64,000 nucleotides of DNA, taken from positions 744,001-808,000 of the forward strand of contig CAVQDQ010000003.1 of assembly GCA_963711315.1 (NCBI GenBank), given 5' to 3'. A program made the translations under genes and the position numbers. Positions 28,761 through 38,568 of the stretch are shown one piece after another (position 1 is the first letter of the stretch; every line of letters begins with the position of its first letter). The notes below the pieces were generated by a model. That model did no database searches. It was not told where the DNA came from and was given only the letters and a program-made list of their open reading frames with translations. This DNA is from PALSA-612 sp963711315 (lineage in GTDB: Bacteria > Actinomycetota > Thermoleophilia > Gaiellales > Gaiellaceae).

Positions 28761-29636
28761 ATGCAACCGCTCGCCGGCCACCTCGTCGTCGACTTCACGC
28801 GCCAGCTGCCGGGGCCGTACGCGAGCCGCGAGCTGATGCGACTGGGCGCGCGCGTCGTAAAGGTCGAGCCGCCGGAGGGCGACCCGATGCAGCACGGCGC
28901 GCCGGCGTGGTACGACGCGGTGAACGCGGGCAAGGAAATCGTCACGTGGGACCGTGCGTCGGGCTCACCGGTCGCTCAGGACCTCTGCGACGGCGCCGAC
29001 ATCATCCTCGACGGCTTCCGGCCCGGTGTGTTCGAGCGGCTGGGGCTCCGGGTTCCCGAGACCGCCGTCGTCTGCGCGATCACCGGTTTCGGCGACGAAG
29101 GCCGTCATGCCCGGCGCGCAGGCCACGACCTCAACTACATGGGCTGGGCGGGCGCGCTCGCCGACACCGCTCCCGGGATACCTCCCGTGCAGGCCGCGGA
29201 CCTCGCGGCCGGTGCCCTCTGCGCCATCGTCGACATCCTCGCGGCGCTCCTGGAGCGCAGCCGAACAGGTCGCGGGCGGCGCATCACGATCTCGATGACG
29301 CACGGAGCGCACCGGCTGGTCGCGCATCGGCGCGGCGGCGACGTCGTCGTGCCCCGGCTGCTCACGGGCGGTGCTCCCTGCTATTCGATCTACCCGACGG
29401 CCGACGGCCGCTTTCTCACGGTCGCCGCGCTGGAGCCGAAGTTCTGGCAGCGGTTGTGCCAGCTCCTCGAGCGCGACGACCTGGTCGCACGCCAGTACGA
29501 ACCCGCAGCCGGCGACGACCTGGCTGCGGTGATCGCCACGCGCTCGCTCGCGGAGTGGCTGGAGCTCTTCGACGGCGAGGATGTCTGCGTCGGCCCCGTC
29601 TCGACCGTCGAGGAGGCTGCAGCCGAGTTCGGCTAG
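28761..29636 (+). CDS. CaiB/BaiF family CoA transferase (short form)
   Basis: Class III CoA transferase or alpha-methylacyl-CoA racemase relative of 291 residues. VVDFTRQLPGPYASRELMRL, GARVVKVEPPEGDPMQHGAP, DGFRPGVFERLGL and ARRAGHDLNYMGWAGALADT (active-site Asp region) are family signatures. It ends at EEAAAEFG, some 60 or more residues before the usual C-terminus of a 360-400-residue member, with no hidden continuation in other frames, so either a natural short form or a decayed copy. The divergent putative operator lies 30 bases upstream. Its end overlaps the convergent proline-racemase gene. Confidence 0.82.
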   Translation: MQPLAGHLVVDFTRQLPGPYASRELMRLGARVVKVEPPEGDPMQHGAPAWYDAVNAGKEIVTWDRASGSPVAQDLCDGADIILDGFRPGVFERLGLRVPETAVVCAITGFGDEGRHARRAGHDLNYMGWAGALADTAPGIPPVQAADLAAGALCAIVDILAALLERSRTGRGRRITISMTHGAHRLVAHRRGGDVVVPRLLTGGAPCYSIYPTADGRFLTVAALEPKFWQRLCQLLERDDLVARQYEPAAGDDLAAVIATRSLAEWLELFDGEDVCVGPVSTVEEAAAEFG

Positions 29637-30580
29637 CGGAGGAGGAAGCCGGTGCCGAGCTCGTCCTCGGGCTCGAGGACGAACTCGTGCGTGCCCGTGC
29701 GGTGGGCCGAGCCCTCGACCTCGGTGATCACCGCCGGGCAGCCGGCTACCTCCGTCCGGCCGACGATCCACGCGCGGAACTCCGTGCCGATGACGCTGAG
29801 ATGGCGCAGCTCGGGCACGTCGAGCAGCGCCATTCGCGCCGATGTCGCGCTGCCGCAGGGCGAGCGATCGACCTCCCCGTCGGCGAACACCGTGACGTTC
29901 CGCTGCACCGGCGGCGGCCCGTCCTCCTCGTGCTGCCAGAAGACGACGCCGTAGACGTCGCGTAGCTCCGGCTCCAGCGGATGGGCGATCTCGTGGTCGC
30001 GCTCGAGGTCGGCCTTGACGGCGCGCCCGAGCTCGATCAGGCGCGGCAGCTCGGCCGGAGCGACCCGCTCCTCGAGGAAGGCATAGAAAGCGCCGCCGAA
30101 GGCGATGTCGACGGTACGTCCGGCCGCCTCCAGGCCGCGGGCGTGGACATAGGCGGGCACGTTGCGGAAGCGCACGGCCTTCACGTCACCGTCCTCGACC
30201 CGCGCCACCGTCTCGAGCCGCCCCGAGGGGCAGTCGACGACGACGCGCGTCTCCGGCTCGGCCGCGTCCACCACGCCGCTCTCGAGCGCCCAGGTGACGA
30301 GCGCGATCGTGCCGTGACCGCAGGCGGTCGAGTAGCCCGCGTTGTGGAAGAAGACGACGCCGAGGTCCGCACCGTCGTCCTCCGGCTCGGTGACGAAGCA
30401 GCCGTACATGTCGGCGTGGCCGCGCGGCTCGTTGACGAGCAGGCGGCGGACGTCGTCGACGTGCTCGAGGGCGTGCCGGCGCTTGTCGAGGATCGTGCGG
30501 CCGGGAAGCGGGTCGACGCCGCCGGTGACGATGCGGAACGGCTCGCCCGCCGTGTGGTAGTCGACCGTTGAGACGTTCAA
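29633..30580 (-). CDS. Proline racemase family protein (4-hydroxyproline epimerase-like)
   Basis: PLP-independent racemase/epimerase of 315 residues. STVDYHTAGEPFRIVTGG starts the fold; the two catalytic cysteines are both present, in GYSTACGHGTIALVTW and GEVDRSPCGSATSARMA. Having Cys at both sites fits racemase or 4-hydroxyproline 2-epimerase activity; trans-3-hydroxyproline dehydratases have Thr at one site. TTG start overlapping the enoyl-CoA hydratase stop (TTGA), so translation is coupled. No hydroxyproline oxidation genes are adjacent, so the substrate stays open. Confidence 0.85.
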   Translation of the reverse strand: MNVSTVDYHTAGEPFRIVTGGVDPLPGRTILDKRRHALEHVDDVRRLLVNEPRGHADMYGCFVTEPEDDGADLGVVFFHNAGYSTACGHGTIALVTWALESGVVDAAEPETRVVVDCPSGRLETVARVEDGDVKAVRFRNVPAYVHARGLEAAGRTVDIAFGGAFYAFLEERVAPAELPRLIELGRAVKADLERDHEIAHPLEPELRDVYGVVFWQHEEDGPPPVQRNVTVFADGEVDRSPCGSATSARMALLDVPELRHLSVIGTEFRAWIVGRTEVAGCPAVITEVEGSAHRTGTHEFVLEPEDELGTGFLLR

Positions 30581-31347
30581 CTGCCGGTGAACTGCGGCGG
30601 GCGCTTCTCGAGGAAGGCAGTGACGCCCTCGCGGAAGTCGTCCGTCTGCGTCGCAGCCGCCTGCAGCTGCGCTTCCAGCTCGAGCTGCTCGTCGAGCGTC
30701 GCGGTCTGTGCGTTGTCGAACAGCCGCTTCGTCATGCCGACGCCTCGCGTCGGCGCCTGGGCGTACCGACCGGCGAGCTCGGCCGCTCGCGCCGGGAGCG
30801 TCTTGTCTGCGACGACCTCGGTGACGAGCCCCCAGCTCATTGCGTCGGCCGCCGAGAGCTTCCGGTTCTGCGACATCCACTCGAACGCGCGCGGCGCACC
30901 GAGCAGCCGCGCGATGAAGTACGAGCCGCCCGAGTCGGGAACGAGGCCGATGCCGATGAAGGCGGGCACGAAGCTCGCCGACTCTCCGGCGATACGGATG
31001 TCGCACGCGCATGCGAGCGAAAGGCCGGCGCCCGCGGCAGGCCCGTTGACTGCGGCGATCACCGGCTTCTCGAGGCCGCGGATGGCGAGGATGTTCTTGT
31101 GGTAGCCGGCGCGCAGGCGGTCGCCGATGTCACCTGCGCCCTCCTGGAACTCGGTCAGGTCCTGGCCGACGCAGAAGCCGCGGCCTTCGCCGGTGACCAC
31201 GACTGCGCGCACCGAGGCGTCGCCCGCTTCCTTGAGCGCCGCCTGGAAGGCCTTGTGCATGGCGGTGTTGAAAGCGTTGAGCACGTCCGGGCGGTTGAGC
31301 GTGAGCGTGAGCACGCCGCCGTCCCGCGTGACCTCGACCTCGGACAT
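30577..31347 (-). CDS. Enoyl-CoA hydratase/isomerase, PaaG-like
   Basis: Crotonase-fold enzyme of 256 residues. The segment VVVTGEGRGFCVGQDLTEFQ matches the FCxGQDL pattern common in PaaG-type isomerases (1,2-epoxyphenylacetyl-CoA isomerase), and the oxyanion hole is AAVNGPAAGAGLSLACACDI. The first catalytic Glu of classical hydratases is replaced here (GAGLSLA), again like PaaG; GLVPDSGGSYFIARLLGA follows. No other phenylacetate genes are in the window, so it may act on another unsaturated acyl-CoA. The ATG at 31347 was chosen at the start of homology. Confidence 0.88.
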   Translation of the reverse strand: MSEVEVTRDGGVLTLTLNRPDVLNAFNTAMHKAFQAALKEAGDASVRAVVVTGEGRGFCVGQDLTEFQEGAGDIGDRLRAGYHKNILAIRGLEKPVIAAVNGPAAGAGLSLACACDIRIAGESASFVPAFIGIGLVPDSGGSYFIARLLGAPRAFEWMSQNRKLSAADAMSWGLVTEVVADKTLPARAAELAGRYAQAPTRGVGMTKRLFDNAQTATLDEQLELEAQLQAAATQTDDFREGVTAFLEKRPPQFTGS

Positions 31348-31399
31348 GACGTCCGAGCCTAGCCCATCGGGTGCGAGCCCGCCGATGCCCGCACCCGAG

Positions 31400-32317
31400 T
31401 TACGCGACGCTCGCGCTGATGCCCCACGTGCTCGTGACTGAACCGCCGGGCTCGAGGACGATGAGACTCTCGCCGCTCCGGAACGCGTTCGGCGCACATG
31501 TCATCGGCTCGACGGCGAGGGCGCAACGCTCCACCTCCGGAAGATCGCCCGTGAACAGCATCAGGTACGGGTAGCTCTCGTCGACCCACAACGCGAGGGC
31601 GACCCCGCTGTCGGGGTTCGCGAGCTCGACCGTGGCCAGGCCGTCCTCGTCTCGCTCGAGGTCGGTGAACCCGTGGTCGAGCCTCGTGCCGGAGATGGCC
31701 CGAGGCTCCCGAAAGTCGTAATCGGTACCGGCGACGGGTGTCGCGCCTGTCGGGATGCCCCGGCCGTCCGCCTGGAGCACCGTTCGCGCCGGCGCCCGCA
31801 GAACCGTGGCATCGACGGTCTCGGTGCCGACGGTGAGGTACGGGTGTGCTCCGCAACCGTACGGACAGCGATCGGGCCCGACGTTCGTCGCAGTCGTCCG
31901 CACGGCAAGGCCCTTGTCGGAGAGTGCGTACTCGATGCTGAGGTCCAGGGTGAACGGGTAGCCAGGCTGGGGATGGAGCCTGGACTCCATGACAACCCGA
32001 TTGGGCTCGCGAGCGGCCACGTTCCACGCCGACCAGCGGACCAGGCCGTGGATCGCGTTTGCGCGCTCGGGCTCGGTGAGCGGGAGTTGATGCTCGCGCC
32101 CCTCGAATTCGTACCGACCGTCTTCGAGCCGGTTCGGCCACGGGATCAGCACCTGCCCGCGGCCGGCCGTCGCCATCTCGTCGTCGCCGTAGCCGTTCAC
32201 CACGTCGTGATCTCCGACGGAATAGACCCGCAGGCCGGCTCCGACCTCGGTGACCACGACCCGCTGATCCCCGAGCTCGATCTCTATCTGCTCGCCCGAC
32301 GGCGCGACCACGCTCAT
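31400..32317 (-). CDS. galM: Aldose 1-epimerase family protein
   Basis: Interconverts alpha and beta anomers of free aldoses. 305 residues of the galactose mutarotase fold: LIPWPNRLEDGRYEFEGREH (substrate Arg), NAIHGLVRWSAWNV (catalytic His), YGCGAHPYLTVGTE (second His), and a late LAVEPMTCAPNAF holding the catalytic Glu. It overlaps the stop of the MFS transporter (ATGA), so it probably processes the sugar that this carrier imports. Confidence 0.88.
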   Translation of the reverse strand: MSVVAPSGEQIEIELGDQRVVVTEVGAGLRVYSVGDHDVVNGYGDDEMATAGRGQVLIPWPNRLEDGRYEFEGREHQLPLTEPERANAIHGLVRWSAWNVAAREPNRVVMESRLHPQPGYPFTLDLSIEYALSDKGLAVRTTATNVGPDRCPYGCGAHPYLTVGTETVDATVLRAPARTVLQADGRGIPTGATPVAGTDYDFREPRAISGTRLDHGFTDLERDEDGLATVELANPDSGVALALWVDESYPYLMLFTGDLPEVERCALAVEPMTCAPNAFRSGESLIVLEPGGSVTSTWGISASVA

Positions 32318-33516
32318 CCCGGCCGTGGATGCAGGGACGCCGGGCTCGGCCTTCGGCCGGCGACGACGAAGGACCACAGGCCCATCGCGACGGCGATAGC
32401 TGCGGCGAAGGCGTAGACCGTCGGGAGCTCGACGCCGCTGTCCAAGAGCGGGCCGACGCCGAATGCCGCGATCCCGTACCCAAGCTGATAGAAGGCGATC
32501 ACGCCGCCGGCCGCCGCGGCCGCGACGGCGGTCAGCTCCTCCTGGCCGAAGCTGATCGTGAGCGGCAGAAGCGCCGAGCACCCGAGCCCCGCGAGGCCGA
32601 ACGCGAGAATGCCGAGAGCGGGCTCGTCCTCGGGGAGCAACCAGATGACCACGAACGCCCCCGCGAGCACGAACGGCAGCACGTGGTACGTCAGCCTGGC
32701 GGGGACGATGCGCTGGACGGCGGCGAAGACGACTCGCCCCGCCGTCACCATCCCCCAGAAGGCCGTCAGCGCCAGCGCCGCTTCTGTCGTCGAAGCGCCG
32801 AGCTCGCTCGTCATATCCAGCTGAGACCAGTTGCCGTTGACCGTCTCGCAAATGCCGTAGAGGACGGCGAAAGCCGCATACACCCAGAACCGTCTTGGGA
32901 TCGCGAGCCGCGCGGACGCCGTCGCGGCACGGGTGACCGCGACCTGCAGCGGAAGACCCAGGCTCACGACGATGAGCACGACGAGCAGAGCGGCCGACAT
33001 CAGTGGAAGACCCCACCAGAACCCCAGCCCGTCAAATATCGCGACGAAGACGGGAGCCAGCACGGTTCCCAGCCCGAGAAGGGCGTTGAGCACGAGGATC
33101 GAGCGGCTGACCGCATTCGGGTTGAACGCCGCAGTGAGGGTGTTGAGCGCGGGCACGGTGAAGCCGAAGCCTGCTCCGAGGCTCGCGGTGGCCAGGAGCA
33201 GCAAGCCGTACGCGAGCGACTGGTCGTCGGTCAGGAACGAGCTCACGAGAAGGAGAGCCATCGAGACGAGGCTCGCGGTGAGACCCACGAGGTAAATGCG
33301 CTTGGTACCGAAGCGACCGCTGAGACCGGCACCGAGCAATGCCGCGGTGATCGCGGTGATCACCTGGGGCAGGAAGAGCGCGCCGTACTGCGTGCTGGAG
33401 AGGTCGTACTCGTCCGGATCGGTGAGGATCGTGCTCGCGGCAGGGAACGTGACGAGCGCGATGCCCTGCACCACGCCTGCGGCATAGACGACCGTCCTCT
33501 CCGCCTGGGTCGCCAT
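32314..33516 (-). CDS. MFS transporter
   Basis: 400 residues with about 12 hydrophobic helices and a short basic C-terminus. GAGLSGRFGTKRIYLVGLTA carries the loop 2-3 MFS signature (G-x-L-x-D-R type, degenerate), and VPALNTLTAAFNPNAVSRSI lies in helix 4-5. The coupling to an aldose epimerase and the nearby glucosidase genes suggest a monosaccharide, but the family match does not fix the substrate or direction. ATG at 33516; 23 bases after the GMC oxidoreductase stop. Confidence 0.85.
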   Translation of the reverse strand: MATQAERTVVYAAGVVQGIALVTFPAASTILTDPDEYDLSSTQYGALFLPQVITAITAALLGAGLSGRFGTKRIYLVGLTASLVSMALLLVSSFLTDDQSLAYGLLLLATASLGAGFGFTVPALNTLTAAFNPNAVSRSILVLNALLGLGTVLAPVFVAIFDGLGFWWGLPLMSAALLVVLIVVSLGLPLQVAVTRAATASARLAIPRRFWVYAAFAVLYGICETVNGNWSQLDMTSELGASTTEAALALTAFWGMVTAGRVVFAAVQRIVPARLTYHVLPFVLAGAFVVIWLLPEDEPALGILAFGLAGLGCSALLPLTISFGQEELTAVAAAAAGGVIAFYQLGYGIAAFGVGPLLDSGVELPTVYAFAAAIAVAMGLWSFVVAGRRPSPASLHPRPG

Positions 33517-33539
33517 CGATCTCGCTCGCCGCTCGCGCG

Positions 33540-35091
33540 CTACTTCATCCGCTCGAGCAGGTGGTCGCCGACGCGAAGCGAGTTCGCCATTGCCGTCAGC
33601 GCCGGGTTCACGGCCCCGATGCTCGGGAAGACGCTCGTGTCGACGACGTACAGGTTGTCGACCTCGTGTGCCCGGCAGTCCACGTTCAGAGCCGACGTCG
33701 AAGGATCCGTCCCGAAGCGGCACGTGCCCGCCTGGTGCGCGCAGCCGGCGACCGGGATGTCGTTCTTCATGTACGCGAACCTGTGGATGAGGTGGCCGGG
33801 ATTCATGTCGAGCTTTCCGAGCAGCGACTTGACCTTCCCGTAGAGATGCTTCTTGGCCTCGGCGTTCGTCTCCTTGTACGTGAGCGTCAGCTTGCCGTCA
33901 CCGTCGACGGTGACCCGGTTGTCAGGGCGCGGCAGGTCCTCGGTCGAGAGCCAGAAGTCGATGGCATGACGCGCCATCCTCTCCAGCGTCCACTCGGGCG
34001 CGAGCTTCGTCTCCTCCGGACGCTCGCCGCGGAACATCGGCGCCGTCGACTTGCCGACCATCTGGACGTTCCCCAGCGGGTACTCGAAGTCGTCGCTACC
34101 GAAATAGAAGTCGTTGAGCCCGAGGGTCTTCTGGTACGCGGTGTGGTTCTCCTCACGCGAGAGCGCGAGGACGGCGGTCGAGTCGTGGAACATGTAGTGG
34201 CGACCGACCTGGTCGGAGCCGTTCGCGAGGCCGTTCGGGTGCCGGTCGTTCGCCGACTCCAGGAGCAGCTTGGCCGTATTGGCCGCACCGCAGGCGACCA
34301 CGACGATGTCGGCGGAGAACCGCTCCTCCGCCCCATTCCGATCGACGACGACACCGGTGACGGCCGTGCCTCCGTCGTTCGTCTCGAGCTTGGTGGCCCT
34401 GGCGTTCGTCAACAGCGTGACATTTGGATGCTCGAGAGCCGGGCGAACGCCGAGCACCTCGGCGTCCGACTTCGCATGCACGAGGCACGGGAAGCCGTCG
34501 CAGGTCGCACAGCGGATGCACGTCGAGAACGGCTGGGTTCGACTCGTCGAGCATGATCCCGCACGGCGCGTGGAAGGGGTGGTGACCCGCCGCCACGAGA
34601 TCGTCCGCGAGCTGTTGGATGCGCGGCTCGTGCGAGACGGCCGGGTGCGGGTACGGGGCGCTCGCCGGCGGCTCCGTCGGGTCCTCGCCGCGGGCGCCGT
34701 GCACCTGGTACAGCTGCTCGGCGAGCGTGTAGTACGGCTCCAGCTCGTCGTAGGCAATGGGCCAGGCCGGTGAGATTCCGTCGTGGTGCTGGAGCTCTCC
34801 GAAGTCCTCTGCCCTCAACCGGTAGAGGGCAGCGCCGTAGAGCTTCGTCGATCCTCCGACGCAGTAGTGGATCCCCGGCTGGAACGGCTTGCCCTTCTCG
34901 TCGTACCAGGTGTCCGGCGAGACGTAGCGGTTGTCCACGAACACGTGCTGGTCCGACCAGTTCTGCGGCTCGCGGGGAAGCCAGTCTCCGCGCTCCAGCA
35001 GGAGGATGCGCTTACCCGAGGGTGCGAGATGCCGCGCGAGCGTTCCTCCGCCCGCGCCGGTGCCGATGATGATCACGTCGTAGGTGTCCAT
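33540..35091 (-). CDS. GMC family FAD-dependent oxidoreductase with a Cys-rich motif (frameshifted)
   Basis: Flavoprotein alcohol or sugar dehydrogenase, about 516 residues. YDVIIIGTGAGGGTLARHLA is the FAD-binding start; GGSTKLYGAALYRLRAEDF, the catalytic-His segment VAGCAHQAGTCRFG, and GAVNPALTAMANSLRVGDHL close the GMC fold. An extra C near 34530-34537 splits it; repaired, the join reads DESNPAFSTCIRCATCDGFPC. That joint holds four cysteines spaced C-x2-C-x2-C-x4-C, suggestive of an Fe-S cluster or metal site not found in classical GMC oxidases. Electron acceptor unknown; it follows GH15 by ten bases. Confidence 0.85.
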
Positions 35092-35101
35092 GCGACCCCC
35101 T

Positions 35102-37000
35102 TTAAGAGAGCTCGTCTACTCGCTCAGCGAGGATGATCCGTCCGGCCGCCTCGATCAGGGCCAGATGGGAGAACGCCTGCGGGAAGTTGCCGAGGTGGCG
35201 GCCGGTCGCGACGTCGAACTCCTCCGCGTAGAGACCGAGAGGCGAAGCGATTCGCAGCAGGCGCTCCATGAGGTCGTGCGCGCGCTGCTGCTCACCGACG
35301 ATCGCAAGCGCGGACACGAGCCAAAAGGAGCAGATGAGAAACGTCCCCTCCTCGCCGGAGAGACCGTCGTCTGTCTCCTCGGTTCGATAGCGGAGCGCGA
35401 AGCCGTTTTCCGTCAGCTCGTCGGCGACCGCCAGCACGGTCTTCCGCAGGCGATCGTCGTCACCGGGCAGAAACCCGAACAGGGCCGCCAGCAGCAGGGA
35501 CGCATCCAGCGCGTCGGTCTCGTAGTGCTGGCGCAGGACGCCCCGCTCGCTGACACCGTGCTCGAGGATGTCCGAGCGGATCTCTTCGGCGACCCCCTGC
35601 CACGTCTTCTGGAGTTCCGGATCGCCTCGGATCTCGGCGAGCTTCGCCGCGCGGTCGAGCGCAACCCAGCACATGAGCTTCGACGAGACGTAGTGCTGCG
35701 GCGCGCCCCGTGCCTCCCAGATGCCCTGGTCGGGCTCTCGCCACACGCCCACGGCGCACTCTGCCTGCGCGTGAATGATCGGCCACAGCCGAGCCGGCAG
35801 CCGCTTGCTCCGGCGCGTGTGCAGGAGGATGGAGTCGAGAGCGGCACCAAAGACGTCGTTCTGCCGCTGGTCGAAGGCGCCGTTGCCGATCCGCACCGGG
35901 CGAGCCCCTGCATATCCCGAGAGATGGTCCAGCGTCGACTCCGTCAGGTCGCGCCGCCCGTCGATCCCGTACATGATCTGCAGCCCGCCGTCGTCGTTCG
36001 CCTCCACATCGGCGACGAATTCCATGAACTCGTCGGCCTCCCAGTCGAGGTTCAGGTAGTGGAGTGCCTGCAGCGTGAACGTCGAGTCTCGGATCCAGGT
36101 GTAGCGGTAGTCCCAGTTGCGCTCCCCACCGGGCGTCTCCGGGAGCGACGTCGTGAGCGCCGCCACAGTGGCGCCCGTCGGCATGTACGTAAGTCCCTTC
36201 ACCGCCAGAGCCGAACGCTGGATCGGGTCACGCCACTCATGGTCGGGGATCCGCGCTCTGTTCAGCCAGGAACGCCAGAAACGCGCCGTCGTGGCGATCC
36301 GCCTGTCAGCGTCGTCGACGTCTGCGGGCACCGCGAGCTGCTCAGCCCACGAGATGGCGCAATAGATTCGCTCGCCGGGCTCGAGCACATGGCGTGCCCT
36401 CACTCGCTCGCCTTCGATGCCGAGCGCGAGGTCCGTCTGGAGGCGAATTGTCTGTCCTGCACCCGTCGCATCGGCCGTATGGCGACTGTCGTCCACCAAT
36501 GCCCACGTCGCCGGCTCACGGCCGTAGCCAAAGACGGGCTCGCAGATGAGCTCGACCTCGACGCGACCCTCGAGGCATTCGACGGTGCGGACGAGCATGT
36601 GGTCTGCGTCGTCGTCGGCCGGCGGCCGTGTGTGAGGTGTGATCTCGTCCTCGTGTTCTATCGGCCCCATCGTCAGCGCGGTACGCACGAGAATCCAGCC
36701 GTTCGGCGTCTTCCACGTCGTGGCGAGGACATTCGTCCCCGGCTCGTAGACCCGCGCGGTCGGGTGGTTGATGCCAAAGGGGGCGACGCCGAACGTGCCG
36801 GCTCCCCGATCGAGAAGGCTGCCGAACACGCTCGGCGAGTCGAAGCGGGGCACGCAGAGCCAATCGATCGCGCCGTCCGGCGCCACGAGGGCTCCCGTAT
36901 GGCAGTTGGAGATGAAGCCGTAGTCAGCGATCGGCGTGAACGGCGAAGGCGCAGCCGCGCTCTGCGCCTGGCGCTCCTCCCCAGCCGCGACCGACGTCAT
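35102..37000 (-). CDS. Glycoside hydrolase family 15 protein (trehalase or glucoamylase type)
   Basis: Cytosolic (no signal peptide) hydrolase of 632 residues releasing glucose from an alpha-glucoside. ADYGFISNCHTGALVAPDGA and IDWLCVPRFDSPSVFG form the N-terminal beta domain; GGERNWDYRYTWIRDSTFTL and LSGEEGTFLICSFWLVSALA hold the catalytic acid region and general base. Mycobacterial GH15 trehalases have the same layout, and the lack of a signal peptide fits trehalase or glycogen-derived oligosaccharides. The ATG overlaps the zwf stop (ATGA). The link to glucose-6-phosphate dehydrogenase suggests glucose is routed to NADPH production. Confidence 0.9.
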   Translation of the reverse strand: MTSVAAGEERQAQSAAAPSPFTPIADYGFISNCHTGALVAPDGAIDWLCVPRFDSPSVFGSLLDRGAGTFGVAPFGINHPTARVYEPGTNVLATTWKTPNGWILVRTALTMGPIEHEDEITPHTRPPADDDADHMLVRTVECLEGRVEVELICEPVFGYGREPATWALVDDSRHTADATGAGQTIRLQTDLALGIEGERVRARHVLEPGERIYCAISWAEQLAVPADVDDADRRIATTARFWRSWLNRARIPDHEWRDPIQRSALAVKGLTYMPTGATVAALTTSLPETPGGERNWDYRYTWIRDSTFTLQALHYLNLDWEADEFMEFVADVEANDDGGLQIMYGIDGRRDLTESTLDHLSGYAGARPVRIGNGAFDQRQNDVFGAALDSILLHTRRSKRLPARLWPIIHAQAECAVGVWREPDQGIWEARGAPQHYVSSKLMCWVALDRAAKLAEIRGDPELQKTWQGVAEEIRSDILEHGVSERGVLRQHYETDALDASLLLAALFGFLPGDDDRLRKTVLAVADELTENGFALRYRTEETDDGLSGEEGTFLICSFWLVSALAIVGEQQRAHDLMERLLRIASPLGLYAEEFDVATGRHLGNFPQAFSHLALIEAAGRIILAERVDELS

Positions 37001-38434
37001 GGCTCGATCCACGGGTCGCGCCAGCGGCCATGCCCGGCCACGAGCTCGTCCGCAGCCTCTGGGCCCCACGAGCCCGGCTCGTAAGCATTCACCGGGGGCG
37101 GCGAGTCGAGCAGCGGCTGCATGATCCGCCACGTCTGCTCGACTCCGTCCTGGCGTCGTGAAACGCGTGCTCTCGCCGACCAGCGCTGCGTGGAGCAGGA
37201 CCTCGTACGGGGTCGCACCCTCACCGCCCATCTCCGCGAACTCGACGTCGAACAGGATCGGCGCTGCGCTGGCGGCATCGGCCCGGCGGGCGTCGAGGAC
37301 GATCCGTGCACCTGTGGACGGATCGAGCTTGATCACGAGCTGGTTCGGGTCCGGGCCTGCGGTCGAGCGCCGCGAAGCCGAGCTTCGGCGGATGCTTGAA
37401 GACGAGGCGGACTTCCGTCTGCGTCACCGGCAGCCGCTTGCCGGCGCGGATGAAGAAGGGAACGCCCGACCAGCGCCAGTTGTCGATATCCAAGCGGAGC
37501 GCGGTATAGGTCTCGGTCGTCGAGTCGGGAGCGACGCCGTCGATGCGTGAGGTAGCCGTCGTACTGGCCGCGCACATAGTGCGCTGGGTCGGCAGGGTTG
37601 ATCGCGCGATAGAGCGCGACCTTCGCGTCCTGGAGCGTCTTCGCGTCGCCACCTGCGGGCGGCTCCATCGCGGTCATCCCGACGACCTGCATCAGGTGGT
37701 TGACGACGACGTCGCGAAGCGCGCCGACGGGATCGTAGAAGTGGCCCCGGTCCTCGACGCCGAAGTCCTCGGCCATGGTGATCTGGACGGACTCGACGTA
37801 GTTCCGGTTCCAGACCGGCTCGAGCATCGTGTTCGCAAAGCGGAGGTAGAGGATCTCCTCGAGGCCCATCTTCCCGAGGTAGTGGTCGATGCGCAGAAGC
37901 TGCGACTCGTCGATGTACTGGTGCAGCTCTTCGGCGAGAGCCCGAGCCGAAGCTTGATCGTGCCCAAAAGGCTTCTCGACGACGACTCTCGAGTTCGCCG
38001 TCACGCCGGCCTTCGCGAGGCCGCCGACGACCGTGCCGAAGAGCGAACGGCGGGACCTCGAGGTAGAAGACCGGGCTCTTCGCGCCTTCGATGGCGTCCG
38101 CCACCTCGGCGTACGTGGCGTCGTCCGTGAAGTCTCCGTGGTGGTACGACAGCCGCTTCGCGAACCGAGTGAAGACCTCCTCGTCGAGCTGCTCGCCCGT
38201 TGCGACGATGGAGTCGCGTGCGCGTTGCACGAGCTGCTCGAGTGTCCAGTCGTCGAAAGCAACGCCGACGATGGGGCAGTCGAGGAGCCCGCGCTTCTCG
38301 AGCCGGTACAGCGACTGGAACGTCATCACACGCGCGAGGTCCCCCGTGATTCCGAAGATCACGAGGACATCGGCCGGCTGCGGGTCGACGTCTCTCGCGG
38401 CGCCGGTCGACTGTGGAGCTGCTGTTGCGCTCAT
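36997..38434 (-). CDS. zwf: Glucose-6-phosphate 1-dehydrogenase (four frameshifts)
   Basis: First step of the oxidative pentose phosphate pathway. Fragments in three frames rebuild one normal protein of about 478 residues: DVLVIFGITGDLARVMTFQS (NADP loop), KPFGHDQASARALAEELHQY, the active-site RIDHYLGKMGLEEILYLRFA, then GVPFFIRAGKRLPVTQTEVR and an end at DPWIEP. Extra bases near 38048-38055, 37540-37546, 37362-37372 and 37150-37160 must each be removed. No key motif is lost, which argues for sequence error over decay, but a recent pseudogene is not excluded. AAGGGAA precedes the ATG. Confidence 0.9.
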
Positions 38435-38568
38435 GTGCTTTTCCCTTCCCTTTCACTCATTCCAGATCGACCTGGAGCGCCGGAGCCTTGGGCGCGCTCC
38501 GCCTCTCGTCGTGCTCTGCCCGGGCCTTCTGGATCTCCCTCCAGTGACTTCCCCTTCGTCTCGGGCAC

